Positions 45,503 to 53,613 of a stretch of 64,000 bases of DNA are shown here, one piece after another. The DNA is from Candidatus Effluviviaceae Genus I sp. (GTDB lineage Bacteria; Joyebacterota; Joyebacteria; Joyebacterales; Joyebacteraceae): NCBI GenBank assembly GCA_016867725.1, contig VGIX01000004.1, positions 42,133 to 106,132 of the forward strand, given 5' to 3'. Position numbers and translations under genes: made by a program. Under the pieces are notes generated by a model. It worked only from the letters and a program-made list of their open reading frames with translations. It had not been told where the DNA came from and ran no database searches. Each line of letters opens with the position of its first letter. Position 1 is the first letter of the stretch.

Positions 45503-46605
45503 GGTCGCTCGTTCTCACGGACTCCACGATCTGGACGGCCGAGACGGAGTACGCCGTGTCGGTCGCGCGCGCCGAGGCGCTCGCCGGCGGCGACGTGACG
45601 TTCGCCTCGCCCGGCGCGCGGTTCGCCCGGGGGATCGACGGCGTGCGGGCGGTGGCGCTCCCGGAGGGCGTCCCGTCGCGGTCGCCCGTGGACTTCGTCG
45701 TCGGAGCGCGCTGGCTGTCGAACCTGGCGCGCCGAGAGGCGTTCGACGTGCTGCACTCGGCGCGCGCGACCGCGCACCTCATGGCGGCGTGCGGGGCCGG
45801 GCGGGCGTGCCCGATCGTCCACCTGCGCGGAACCGCCACGCCGCCCAGGGCGCACGCGGGGAACCGCTTCCTCTATCGGCGTCTGACGAGGGCCGTTGTG
45901 ACGTCGTCCTCCCCCGTGATGCGTGCGGTCGTGGAGCGGCTGCGCGTCCCGCCCGCCCGCGTGCACCGGCTGCTGGCGCCGGTGGACACGGCGGTCTTCC
46001 GCCCGCGGGAGCGCGACGAGGCGCTTGCCTCGTCGCTCGGCGTGCCGACCGGAGCGAAGGTCGTGATGAACGTCGCGAGGCTCGCTCCGGTGAAGGGGCA
46101 CGAGACGCTCCTCCGCGCGTGGGCGGCCGTCGCGCGAGCGCACCCGCACGCTGCGCTCGTGCTCGTGGGCGAGCCGTGGTCGGGTCAGCCGGAGGGGCTC
46201 ATGGCGCTGGCGCGCTCCCTGGGCATCGAGTCCTCCGTCGCGTTCGCGGGGCGCCGCGAGGACGTGCCCGAGCTGCTCGGCGTCGCGGACGTCTGCGCGT
46301 TGTCGTCGGTCGGGAGCGAGGAGAACTCGCGCGCGGTGAGCGAGTACATGGCGGCCGGGCGGCCGGTCGTCGCCACGGCCGTCGGGGTCGTGCCGGAGCT
46401 CGTGGAGGACGGCCGCAGCGGCCTGCTCGTGACGCCGGGGGACAGCGGGGCGCTCGCCGCGGCCCTGTCGAGTGTCCTCGCCGATCCCGAGCTCGCGACG
46501 CGGATGGGCTCCGAGGGGCGCAGGCTGGCGGTCGAGCGTTTCTCGCCCGAGGCGTTCTCGGCAGGTCTGAGGGCCGCTCTGAGGGCGGCCGGGGTCGTCG
46601 CGTGA
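45499..46605 (+). CDS. GT4-family glycosyltransferase
   Basis: A 368-residue retaining glycosyltransferase of the GT-B fold, with an N-terminal acceptor domain (RSLVLTDSTIWTAETEYAVS) and a C-terminal donor domain: VARLAPVKGHETLLRAWAAV, ALVLVGEPWSGQPEGLMALA, VAFAGRREDVPELLGVADVC, and the E-x7-E motif region SEENSRAVSEYMAAGRPVVA. The sugar and acceptor are not predictable from sequence. It is translationally coupled on both sides to other glycosyltransferases (four-base overlaps), which points to a step in LPS core or O-chain assembly. Confidence 0.88.
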   Translation: MRSLVLTDSTIWTAETEYAVSVARAEALAGGDVTFASPGARFARGIDGVRAVALPEGVPSRSPVDFVVGARWLSNLARREAFDVLHSARATAHLMAACGAGRACPIVHLRGTATPPRAHAGNRFLYRRLTRAVVTSSSPVMRAVVERLRVPPARVHRLLAPVDTAVFRPRERDEALASSLGVPTGAKVVMNVARLAPVKGHETLLRAWAAVARAHPHAALVLVGEPWSGQPEGLMALARSLGIESSVAFAGRREDVPELLGVADVCALSSVGSEENSRAVSEYMAAGRPVVATAVGVVPELVEDGRSGLLVTPGDSGALAAALSSVLADPELATRMGSEGRRLAVERFSPEAFSAGLRAALRAAGVVA

Positions 46606-47708
46606 GGATCCTCTTTGCGAACTCGATGAGGGCGTTCGGGGGCGGCGAGCGCTGGGTGCTCGAGGCCGCCGACGGCCTGCGCGCGCGGGGGCACGACGTC
46701 TGCGCGGCGGCGAGGGCGGGCGGCGCGCTCGCGAGGCTGATGAGGGACGGCGGCCACGCCGTGCTGGAGCTCCCGATGTCGGGCGATCTCGATGTCGTGT
46801 CCGTCGGCAGGCTGGCCGCGTGGATGAGGCGCCGCCGCGCGGAACTCGTGTGCGTGGGGATCGAGCGGGCCGTGAGGCTGTCGTGCGCGGCGGCGAAGCT
46901 CGCGCGCGTGCGCGCCGTGGTCGAGCGGCGCGGTCTGGCGCTGCCCGTGCGACCGACGGCGCTCAACCGTGCCGTCTACGGCGCGTGCGTGACGCGCGTG
47001 GTCGTCAACTGCCGCGCGCTCGTCGAGGACGTGTCGGCCTTCGTGCCGGCCTCTCGGATCACCGTCATCCCCAACGGGATCGACCCGTCGAGGTTGACGC
47101 GGGGAGCCGGCGCCGTCTTCCGGAGCCGGTTCGGCATCCCGGAACGCGCACCCGTGCTCGCCGTCGTCGCGAGGCTCACAGCGGACAAGGGGCACCGGGA
47201 AGCGCTTGCGGCGTTCCGTGAGATCCGCGCCAGGGTCCCGGCCGCGAGGCTCCTCATCGTCGGGTCCGGCTCGCTCGAAGCGGAGCTGAGACGCGAGGCG
47301 TCGGCGCACCCCGACGGGTCCGTCGTGTTCGCAGGCCACGTCGAGGACGTCGGCCCCGCGATGGAGGCATCGCAGGTCGTGCTCGTGAGCAGCCGCAGGG
47401 AGGGCATGCCGCACGTCGTGCTCGAGGCGATGGCGCTCGGCACGCCGGTCGTGGCGACGTCCGTCGCGGGCATTCCCGAGATGATCGAAGACGGACGAGA
47501 CGGCCTGCTCGTTGACCCGGGGGCACCGGACGCGCTTGCGGCGGCGGCGCTGAGGGTCCTCGGCGACCCGGCGCTGGCCCGGGACCTTGCCGCCCGCGCG
47601 AAGCGGCGCGTCGCGACGGAGTTCACGCTCGACGCCATGCTCGACAGGACCGAGGCGTGCTTCCGCGACGAGATCGTCCGTCGCGGAGGGGGAGGGCGCC
47701 CGGCGTGA
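46602..47708 (+). CDS. GT4-family glycosyltransferase
   Basis: A 368-residue GT-B enzyme. The start RILFANSMRAFGGGERWVLE contains the GGGE acceptor-domain motif of GT4 enzymes. The donor domain has VARLTADKGHREALAAFREI, RLLIVGSGSLEAELRREASA, VFAGHVEDVGPAMEASQVVL and the EGMPHVVLEAMALGTPVVAT motif with both catalytic-site Glu residues. The GTG start and stop overlap the adjoining genes by four bases. It probably adds a hexose to the LPS core or O-chain; exact specificity unknown. Confidence 0.88.
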   Translation: MRILFANSMRAFGGGERWVLEAADGLRARGHDVCAAARAGGALARLMRDGGHAVLELPMSGDLDVVSVGRLAAWMRRRRAELVCVGIERAVRLSCAAAKLARVRAVVERRGLALPVRPTALNRAVYGACVTRVVVNCRALVEDVSAFVPASRITVIPNGIDPSRLTRGAGAVFRSRFGIPERAPVLAVVARLTADKGHREALAAFREIRARVPAARLLIVGSGSLEAELRREASAHPDGSVVFAGHVEDVGPAMEASQVVLVSSRREGMPHVVLEAMALGTPVVATSVAGIPEMIEDGRDGLLVDPGAPDALAAAALRVLGDPALARDLAARAKRRVATEFTLDAMLDRTEACFRDEIVRRGGGGRPA

Positions 47709-48754
47709 GACCACGGCGCTTCCATCCTGAGAGCGTCTCGGCGGTGCTGCTCATCCGGCTCTACTTCATCGGCGACGTGCTCCTCTCAACGCCCGTGATG
47801 AACGCGCTCAAGACGGCCTTTCCGACGGCCCGTCTCTCCGTCCTGGTCAAGCGGCGCGCCACGCCGGTGCTGGAGGGCAACCCGTTCGTCGACGAGATCA
47901 TCGAGTACGACGCCGTGCCGCGCTACCACAGCCCCGTGTGGCTCGCCTCGCTGGCCGCGAAGCTGCGGCGCGCGCGGTACGATCTCGCCGTGGACCTGAC
48001 GGGGGACCTGAGAAGCAGCTGGCTCCTTGCGGCCGCGGACCCGGGCTTCCGCGCGGGATTCAACCACGCCGGGTGCGGCTTCCTTCTGGACCGCTCGATC
48101 CCGTACCGCGCGCAGGGTCACGTCGTGGACCACCTCCTCGACGCCGTCCGGCCGCTCGGAGCGGTTCCGTCCGACCCCGTGCCGCGGATGTACGTCGCGG
48201 ACGAGGAGCGCACGCGGGCGCGCGCCGTCCTCGCGAGCGTCGGCGTCGTTGCGCGCGCGCCCTTCCTCGCGCTCTCGCCGGGCGCCGGCTGGGAGTCGCG
48301 GCGGTGGCCGGCGGCGCGGTTCGGGGCCCTGGCGCGCCTCGCCCATGAGCGGCACGGCATGCCGAGCGTCGTGACGGGTTCGCCGTCGGACGCGGCGCTC
48401 GCGGACGCCGTCGCGCGCGCGTCGGGCGGCGCCGCGGTGAGCGTCGCGGGCGCGGCCGACCTGCGCGTCTTCGCGGCGCTCGTCGGCCAGGCGCGCGCGT
48501 TCGTGGGCAACGACAGCGGGCCGATGCACGTCGCGGCGTCGCAGGGCACGCCGGTCGTCGCCCTCTTCGGCCCCGGCACGCCGGAGCGATTCGGGCCGCG
48601 GGGCGCGCCGTCGCGCGTCCTCTGGCCGCGCTACGCGTGCAGTCCGTGCTCGAGGCGGCGATGCGGGCGCCGGGACGGCTGGTGCATGGAGTCCATCTCC
48701 GTCGAGCGGGCAGGCGCCGCGCTCGACGAGCTACTCGCGGAGACGGAAGCATGA
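47705..48754 (+). CDS. GT9-family heptosyltransferase
   Basis: A 349-residue GT9 protein with SVSAVLLIRLYFIGDVLLST near the N-terminus, YDLAVDLTGDLRSSWLLAAA, LSPGAGWESRRWPAARFGAL and the well-conserved donor site GNDSGPMHVAASQGTPVVAL, then FGPGTPERFGP. A variant of the late cysteine cluster (CSPCSRRRCGRRDGWCM, C-x2-C-x4-C-x6-C) is present. The GTG start at 47705 adds about 15 residues before the first beta strand, which is slightly long; an internal GTG at 47741 is possible. Four-base overlaps join it to both neighbours. Confidence 0.88.
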   Translation: MRPRRFHPESVSAVLLIRLYFIGDVLLSTPVMNALKTAFPTARLSVLVKRRATPVLEGNPFVDEIIEYDAVPRYHSPVWLASLAAKLRRARYDLAVDLTGDLRSSWLLAAADPGFRAGFNHAGCGFLLDRSIPYRAQGHVVDHLLDAVRPLGAVPSDPVPRMYVADEERTRARAVLASVGVVARAPFLALSPGAGWESRRWPAARFGALARLAHERHGMPSVVTGSPSDAALADAVARASGGAAVSVAGAADLRVFAALVGQARAFVGNDSGPMHVAASQGTPVVALFGPGTPERFGPRGAPSRVLWPRYACSPCSRRRCGRRDGWCMESISVERAGAALDELLAETEA

Positions 48755-49968
48755 ACGACGCGCGCCAGCCCGACGTGGTCTGTCTGTCGTCCAACGACTG
48801 GACGGCGCTTCCGACCAGCAAGCATCACCTCATGTCCGTTCTCTCGAGGCGTGGACGCGTGCTCTACGTGGACCCCCCCATGGACCTCGCGTCGGTCCTC
48901 GGGCGCGCAAGGAGATGGCCCAAGCTCCGGCGGCTGCGGCAGGTCGAGGGCGGGCTGTGGGTGCTCTCGGACATCTCCCTCGTGCACCCGCCCTCTCCCC
49001 GCGCCCGCGCCGAGCGCTGCCGGCGGGCGGCCGCGCGGATCGAAGGCGCGGCGCGGCGATGCGGTCTCTCGCCTCCGGTCGTGTGGGCGTTCTCGCCGGA
49101 GCACGCGGCATGCAAGGGGCTGCTGGGGGAGCGGTTGCTCGTCTACCACGCCGCCGACGACCCGGCCTCCATGAGCAGGCACCCCGAGGAGACCGCCGCG
49201 CTCGAAGAGAGCATGCTCGATGCGTGCGACCTCGTCTTCGTGTCCTCTCAGGCGCTCCTCGAGGCGCGGGGTGGCAGGGCGCCGACGCACCGTTTGCCGA
49301 ACGCCGCCGACCGGGCGCACTACGCGCGAGTGCTGTGCGGCGATCCTGCGGCGACGGCGGATGCGCTCGCATCGGCCGCGGCCAGGCCGGGAGTTCGGCC
49401 GCGCGGGCTTCCGCCCGCCGGCCGGCCGGTCGTGATGTACGGAGGGGCCGCGTACGGATGGTTCGACTGGGATCTTCTGCTTCGCGTTGCGGCGATGCGA
49501 CAGGACTGGGCGTTCGTGCTCGTCGGCCCCGTGTCGGCCCGCGTGCGGCCCGGCGCGCTTTCGCGGAACGTGCTGCTCGCCGGGCGGAGGCCGTACGAGG
49601 AGTTCCCGTGGCACGTTGCGGCGGCGAGCGCCATGATCCTGCCGTGGCGCGACGGCCCGTTCTCGCGGCACGCCGATCCGATCGTGCTGTACGAAGCGCT
49701 CTTGTGCGGGAAGCCCGTCGTCACGACGCCGTTCCCGGCCGCCCTGGAGCGGGGCGGGCTGGTGCGGACGGCGGCGGGCCCGGAGGCGTTCGCCGCCGCG
49801 CTGGACGCGGCGGTCGCGGAGCCGCCTGGCGAGGGTCCGGCAGCGGAGAGGGTGCGGTTCGGGTTCGGCAACACCTGGGAGCATCGCGCGGCGGCGGCGC
49901 TGGCGATCATCGGATCGGCGCTCGCGAGTCGCCGGCGCCGTGGACCGACTCGCAACGGCGGCTCGTAG
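48751..49968 (+). CDS. GT4-like glycosyltransferase (TuaH-like)
   Basis: A 405-residue protein with the GT-B fold but a less canonical sequence. VVCLSSNDWTALPTSKHHLM and RGRVLYVDPPMDLASVLGRA start the acceptor domain; LLVYHAADDPASMSRHPEET and DACDLVFVSSQALLEARGGR follow; the donor half has VMYGGAAYGWFDWDLLLRVA, WAFVLVGPVSARVRP and HADPIVLYEALLCGKPVVTT. The YHAADDP and FVSS segments resemble the TuaH group of glycosyltransferases. Its ATG overlaps the preceding stop. A 200-bp gap without a clear promoter separates it from gmhB. Sugar unknown. Confidence 0.8.
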   Translation: MNDARQPDVVCLSSNDWTALPTSKHHLMSVLSRRGRVLYVDPPMDLASVLGRARRWPKLRRLRQVEGGLWVLSDISLVHPPSPRARAERCRRAAARIEGAARRCGLSPPVVWAFSPEHAACKGLLGERLLVYHAADDPASMSRHPEETAALEESMLDACDLVFVSSQALLEARGGRAPTHRLPNAADRAHYARVLCGDPAATADALASAAARPGVRPRGLPPAGRPVVMYGGAAYGWFDWDLLLRVAAMRQDWAFVLVGPVSARVRPGALSRNVLLAGRRPYEEFPWHVAAASAMILPWRDGPFSRHADPIVLYEALLCGKPVVTTPFPAALERGGLVRTAAGPEAFAAALDAAVAEPPGEGPAAERVRFGFGNTWEHRAAAALAIIGSALASRRRRGPTRNGGS

Positions 49969-50170
49969 GGAGCGCCGACCTGCGGAACCAGGAGGCGCGG
50001 AGGCGCGCCGTCCGGATGTGGCGCGGCTGCGGGGTTTGTGGTATTGGATTGGTGCGTTCTGCCGCGCCGGCGGGGCGCCGGGGAGGGCGGTCGGCGCAGG
50101 GTCGGCGCGTCGGAGGTCGGTGCGGGCGCGCCCCGGGCGGCGCGGCCGGGAAGGACGGGAGGCAGGGAGC

Positions 50171-50776
50171 ATGGCGGGTCGTCCCGCGGTCTTTCTCGAC
50201 AGGGACGGTACCATCACGGTCGAGCGCGGGCACGTGACGCGGCCCGAGGACCTCGAGTTGCTCGCGGGCGCGGCCGAGGCGATCCGAGCCCTGAACGAGG
50301 CGGGTGTCCTCGCGGTGCTCGTCAGCAACCAGTCGGGCGTGGCGCGGGGGCTCATGACCGAAGACGATCTCTCGGTCGTTCACAGCAGACTCGAGGGCCT
50401 GCTGCATGAGCGCGGCGCGCGCCTGGACGCGGCGTACTACTGCCCGCACTTCCGCGGCGGCAGCGTGGAGCGATACACGCGGGATGAGTCGTGCAGGAAG
50501 CCCGCCGTCGGGATGGTCGAACGGGCGGCGAGGGAGCACGGGATCGACCTCTCGGCAAGCTACGTGATCGGCGACGCCCTGACGGACATCGCACTGGCGC
50601 AGCGCGCCGGGATGCTCGGCGTGCTCGTGCTGACGGGCAAGGGCGAGACGGAGCTGCGCGCGGCAGGCGAGCGCGGGATCGTCGTGGAGCGCACCGCCGG
50701 AGATCTGCGCGCGGCCGTGGAGTGGGCGCTCGCGGACTTTCGGGCGAGGAGGGATGGAGGCGCGCATGCCGGCTGA
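50171..50776 (+). CDS. gmhB: D-glycero-D-manno-heptose 1,7-bisphosphate 7-phosphatase (GmhB-like)
   Basis: A 201-residue HAD-family phosphatase of nucleotide-activated heptose synthesis. The catalytic motif is AVFLDRDGTITVERGHVTRP, with LVSNQSGVARGLMTEDDLSV as motif II and YVIGDALTDIALAQRAGM as motif IV. The zinc-loop of GmhB appears in part (YYCPHFRGGSVERYTRDESC and RKPAVGMV), though it has fewer Cys/His than in E. coli GmhB. The ATG follows AGGGAGC. The open frame runs upstream to 49940, but no homology is seen there and a strong ribosome-binding site marks 50171. Histidinol phosphatase is the main alternative; the heptosyltransferases nearby favour GmhB. Confidence 0.85.
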   Translation: MAGRPAVFLDRDGTITVERGHVTRPEDLELLAGAAEAIRALNEAGVLAVLVSNQSGVARGLMTEDDLSVVHSRLEGLLHERGARLDAAYYCPHFRGGSVERYTRDESCRKPAVGMVERAAREHGIDLSASYVIGDALTDIALAQRAGMLGVLVLTGKGETELRAAGERGIVVERTAGDLRAAVEWALADFRARRDGGAHAG

Positions 50777-51605
50777 GAGCCGCCGGAGCGCGGCGGTCAT
50801 CCGCGCGGTGCTCTGCGTCACCGCCGTCCTTGCGGCGCTGCTCCGGCACGTGCCGACCCGAGTCCCCGACGCGCTGGCATCCCCATACTCAGCGATCGGG
50901 CCGTCCGGCCAGGTCGCGGAGCCGCCGTTCGGAGCGGGGGAGAGGCTCACCTTCGAGATCAAGTACGGCTTCGTCACCGCCGGCACGGCCGTCATGAGCA
51001 TCCCCTCGATCGTGAGGGAGCGCGGCCATCCGTGCTACCACATCGTGTCGATCGCCGAGTCGAATCCCGTCTTCGCGGCGTTCTTCACCGTCCGCGATGT
51101 GGCCGAGTCGTTCCTCGACGTCAGGCGGCTCGTGCCGCTCCGGTTCCAGAAGCAGATCAGGGAGGGCGACTTCCGTTCGGAAGACCAGGTGATCTTCGAC
51201 CGAGACAGGCAGGTCGCGCTCTACCCCAGAAAGGGCCACGTCGTCCCCCTGTCGTACGAGGCGCAGGACATCCTCTCGTCGCTCTACTACGTCCGCATGA
51301 TGGACCTCCGGGTCGGGAGGTCCGTGTACATCGAGAACCACGCGGACAGGAAGAACTACCCGCTCGAGATCCGCGTGCTGCGGGAGGAGCGCGTGAAGGT
51401 GCCGGCGGGCGCTTTCGACTGCATCGTCGTCGAGCCCGTCATGCGGACGACGGGCCTGTTCCGCCACAAGGGCAAGCTCACGGTGTGGCTCACGAAGGAC
51501 CCCTTGCACGTCCCCGTGCTGATGAAGAGCAAGGTCGCGATCGGGTCCATCTCGGCCGTGCTCACGAAACTGGAGCCCGCCGTCGGTCGGCGGGTCGCGG
51601 GGTAG
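50766..51605 (+). CDS. DUF3108-family exported protein
   Basis: A 279-residue protein with an N-terminal hydrophobic signal or anchor (about 10-28). The family pattern is clear: FGAGERLTFEIKYGFVTAGT, AVMSIPSIVRERGHPCYHIV, SNPVFAAFFTVRDVAESFLD, FQKQIREGDFRSEDQVIFDR, AQDILSSLYYVRMMDLRVG, and the end FRHKGKLTVWLTKDPLHVPV. DUF3108 proteins are periplasmic or outer-membrane-associated beta-barrel-like proteins of unknown function, often near LPS or lipid genes. I chose ATG 50766 (five bases after GGAGG) over ATG 50754, which abuts the ribosome-binding site. It overlaps gmhB by 11 bases. Confidence 0.82.
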   Translation: MPAESRRSAAVIRAVLCVTAVLAALLRHVPTRVPDALASPYSAIGPSGQVAEPPFGAGERLTFEIKYGFVTAGTAVMSIPSIVRERGHPCYHIVSIAESNPVFAAFFTVRDVAESFLDVRRLVPLRFQKQIREGDFRSEDQVIFDRDRQVALYPRKGHVVPLSYEAQDILSSLYYVRMMDLRVGRSVYIENHADRKNYPLEIRVLREERVKVPAGAFDCIVVEPVMRTTGLFRHKGKLTVWLTKDPLHVPVLMKSKVAIGSISAVLTKLEPAVGRRVAG

Positions 51606-51613
51606 GAGGTCGC

Positions 51614-52582
51614 ATGTCGTCTCGCTTCCGTGAGGTGGACCTGCGCAAGCTCAGGGTGGTGTCGATCGAGGAACGGGGTGGCACCGTCACCGTGGACCGC
51701 TTCGCGACGCCGCACGCCGTTGAGGCGGCCGTGGACGGGTTCCTGGAGAGCGTGCCCGACCTCTTCGCCGGGCGCGAGTTCCGGCAGGTGGCGGCCGCGG
51801 TCGTGAACGCGGCGCGGGCGAGACGGCCCGTCGTCGTGATGTTCGGCGCGCACTTCGTGAAGTGCGGGCTCTCGAGGCTGCTCATCGACCTCATGGAGCG
51901 CGGCGTCGTCACGGCGCTCGCCACGAACGGGGCGGGCGCCATCCACGACGCCGAGATCGCCATGTGGGGGAAGACGTCCGAAGACGTCCGAGATGGGCTC
52001 ACCTCGGGGCTCTTTGGCGCGTGCCGCGAGACGGCCGAGCTCCTGAACGGAGCGGTCGCCCGCGGGAGTCGGGAGGGCCGGGGGTTCGGCGAGAGCGTCG
52101 GCTCGCGGCTCGCGGACGCCGGCACGCCGCATCGGGACGCGAGCATCGCGGCGCGCGCGCACGAGCTGGGCATTCCGTTGACGGTGCACGTGGCGCTCGG
52201 CACGGACATCGTCCACGAGCACGCGTCGGCCGACGGCGCGGCGATCGGGGAGACCAGCCTCAGGGACTTCCGGATCCTCGCGGACGTGGTGTGCGGTCTG
52301 GACGGCGGGGTCGTGCTGAACGTCGGGTCGGCGGTCGTGCTTCCCGAGGTCTTCCTCAAGGCGCTCGCCGTCGCCCGCAACCTCGGCCGCGCGCGCGGCC
52401 CGTTCACCACGGTGAGCCTCGATATGAACGAGCCGTACAGGGCGGGCGAGAACGTCGTGCGGAGACCGACAGCGGAACTTGGTATGGGTATTGCACTTAG
52501 AGGGCATCACGAGATCCTCTTCCCGGCGCTCTGGTGCGCGATCGTGCGCGGGCTGGGCGGAGGCGCCCGGGATGGTCGTTGA
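51614..52582 (+). CDS. conserved protein of unknown function in the heptose/LPS cluster, possibly deoxyhypusine-synthase-like fold
   Basis: A 322-residue cytosolic protein with no TM helix or signal. It has strongly enzyme-like conserved blocks: PVVVMFGAHFVKCGLSRLLI, ATNGAGAIHDAEIAMWGKTS, EDVRDGLTSGLFGACRETAE, GFGESVGSRLADAG, VHVALGTDIVHEHASADGAA, GGVVLNVGSAVVLPEVFLKA and VSLDMNEPYRAGENVVRRP. Gly/Asn/His/Glu-rich loops suggest nucleotide or metal binding; the overall alternation faintly resembles deoxyhypusine synthase, but none of that enzyme's diagnostic motifs is certain. GGAGG precedes the ATG. It follows gmhB and DUF3108 genes and ends the LPS block, with a promoter overlapping its stop codon. 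I do not assign a reaction. Confidence 0.7.
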   Translation: MSSRFREVDLRKLRVVSIEERGGTVTVDRFATPHAVEAAVDGFLESVPDLFAGREFRQVAAAVVNAARARRPVVVMFGAHFVKCGLSRLLIDLMERGVVTALATNGAGAIHDAEIAMWGKTSEDVRDGLTSGLFGACRETAELLNGAVARGSREGRGFGESVGSRLADAGTPHRDASIAARAHELGIPLTVHVALGTDIVHEHASADGAAIGETSLRDFRILADVVCGLDGGVVLNVGSAVVLPEVFLKALAVARNLGRARGPFTTVSLDMNEPYRAGENVVRRPTAELGMGIALRGHHEILFPALWCAIVRGLGGGARDGR

Positions 52583-52607
52583 CAGAGGAGACACTTTGTG
52601 ATAGACT
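52579..52607 (+). promoter_or_regulatory. predicted sigma70-type promoter of the exopolysaccharide locus
   Basis: A consensus TTGACA (52579-52584) overlaps the stop codon of the preceding gene; TAGACT (52602-52607) follows after exactly 17 bases in a locally AT-rich stretch. It would start a transcript of about 52614 with a leader near 270 bases before the sugar-transferase gene. Confidence 0.7.
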
Positions 52608-52885
52608 ATCATTGAGTCAGGGAACGGGCATCCACGCGGAACGAGAGCGAAGGGACTCACATAGCGCCATTGCTAAGGGTTCGGGCTCGAGTCTGACAGC
52701 GCTTTGAGAGGACTGCGGTTTCGGACGCGCCGAGGCGGACGAAGCCGCGCTGGCAGCAGACCCGGGCGCACCCTTGGCGAAGGCGGCAGGCAGAACGGTA
52801 CGCCGGGTGCGACCTGAGGTCGACACCCGGCTCGCGTTTGTGGTGGCGCCTCGCAGGCGAGGTTCAGGAGAGGGGGAGCGCGCTC
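52608..52885 (+). other. long non-coding leader of the exopolysaccharide locus
   Basis: About 280 bases between the promoter and the first gene hold no convincing coding frame. The stretch is less GC-rich at its start, then includes several possible stems, among them GACGCGCCGAGGC-type GC runs and the strong hairpin at 52802-52831. I looked for cyclic-di-GMP, cobalamin, TPP and SAM riboswitch consensus patterns and saw none. Its length and structure suggest regulation of exopolysaccharide expression, for instance an attenuator or anti-termination leader. Confidence 0.45.
52802..52831 (+). repeat. strong hairpin in the exopolysaccharide leader
   Basis: GCCGGGTG and CGACC on the left pair with GGTCG and CACCCGGC on the right, 13 base pairs in all, closing a TGA triloop with one bulged A at 52823. 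It ends 54 bases before the TTG start and is followed by TCGCGTTTGTGG, a weak T-containing stretch. It could be an attenuator or a stability element. Confidence 0.5.
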
Positions 52886-53578
52886 TTGTACTTCGTGGAC
52901 GAACGGTTCGGGTACGGAGCGGTCGAGGGCTTTGCAGCGAGACCGGTCGACCGTTCGGGAGTCGTGCGCGGCGTGATGTACCGCAGACTCGTCAAGCGGC
53001 CGCTGGATGCTGTCGGGAGTCTCGTCGGTCTCGTGCTGCTCTCGCCGTTGTTCCTCGTCGTCGCCCTCCTGATCAAGGCCGACTCCCGCGGCCCGGTGTT
53101 CTTCCGGCAGCAGCGCGTGGGCAAGGGCGGATCTTCCTTCGACTTCTACAAGTTCAGGTCAATGGTGCAGAACGCCGAGGAGATGAAGAAGCGGCTGCTG
53201 CACCTGAACGAGGTGGACGGTCCAGCCTTCAAGATCTCGGACGACCCGAGAGTCACCCGTCTGGGGAGATTCCTGCGCCGCACCAGCATCGACGAGCTGC
53301 CTCAGTTGTGGAACGTCCTGCGCGGCGACATGAGCTTCGTGGGTCCGCGTCCGCCGCTGCCATGCGAGGTCGAGCACTACGAAGCATGGCAGAGGGAGAA
53401 GCTGAAGGTCCTTCCCGGCATCACGTGCCTCTGGCAGATCAGCGGGCGCAGCCACATCGGGTTCACTGAGTGGATGCGTCTGGACATCGAGTACATCAGG
53501 AAGCAGTCCCTCGGGCTTGACCTCAAGATCCTGGCCCGGACCCTTCCCGCTGTGATGTCGCGGAGAGGCGCCTACTGA
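52886..53578 (+). CDS. minimal phosphoglycosyl transferase (bacterial sugar transferase, WbaP/PglC-type catalytic domain)
   Basis: A 230-residue enzyme that would start a polysaccharide repeat by moving a sugar-1-phosphate onto undecaprenyl phosphate. It holds only the catalytic domain with one re-entrant membrane helix: KRPLDAVGSLVGLVLLSPLF, then GPVFFRQQRVGKGGSSFDFY, KFRSMVQNAEEM, DDPRVTRLGRFLRRTSIDEL, PQLWNVLRGDMSFVGPRPPL and the end GITCLWQISGRSHIGF. The four-helix N-terminal part of WbaP is missing, as in monotopic PGTs. I chose TTG 52886, eight bases after GGGGGAG; ATG 52976 would remove 30 residues. First gene of the exopolysaccharide locus. Confidence 0.9.
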   Translation: MYFVDERFGYGAVEGFAARPVDRSGVVRGVMYRRLVKRPLDAVGSLVGLVLLSPLFLVVALLIKADSRGPVFFRQQRVGKGGSSFDFYKFRSMVQNAEEMKKRLLHLNEVDGPAFKISDDPRVTRLGRFLRRTSIDELPQLWNVLRGDMSFVGPRPPLPCEVEHYEAWQREKLKVLPGITCLWQISGRSHIGFTEWMRLDIEYIRKQSLGLDLKILARTLPAVMSRRGAY

Positions 53579-53613
53579 CGTCGACGCGGGGCAGCGGCCC
53601 CGGCCCCTCAGAT

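Noticed and set aside
49969..50170. A further gene or an N-terminal extension in the 200-bp gap before gmhB
   Set aside because: The open frame there is Arg/Gly-rich with no homology, and gmhB has its own ribosome-binding site at 50171.
52608..52800. A cyclic-di-GMP (GEMM-I) riboswitch suggested by a GGGACTCACATAGCGCC stretch near the locus start
   Set aside because: The GNRA-capped P1b stem, its receptor and the GGGACGCAAAGCC core are not present; the resemblance is a few bases only.
52760..52800. A JUMPstart/ops element suggested by GGCGGCAGGCAG
   Set aside because: The ops core GGCGGTAGCGT is matched only in part and no RfaH homologue is in view.
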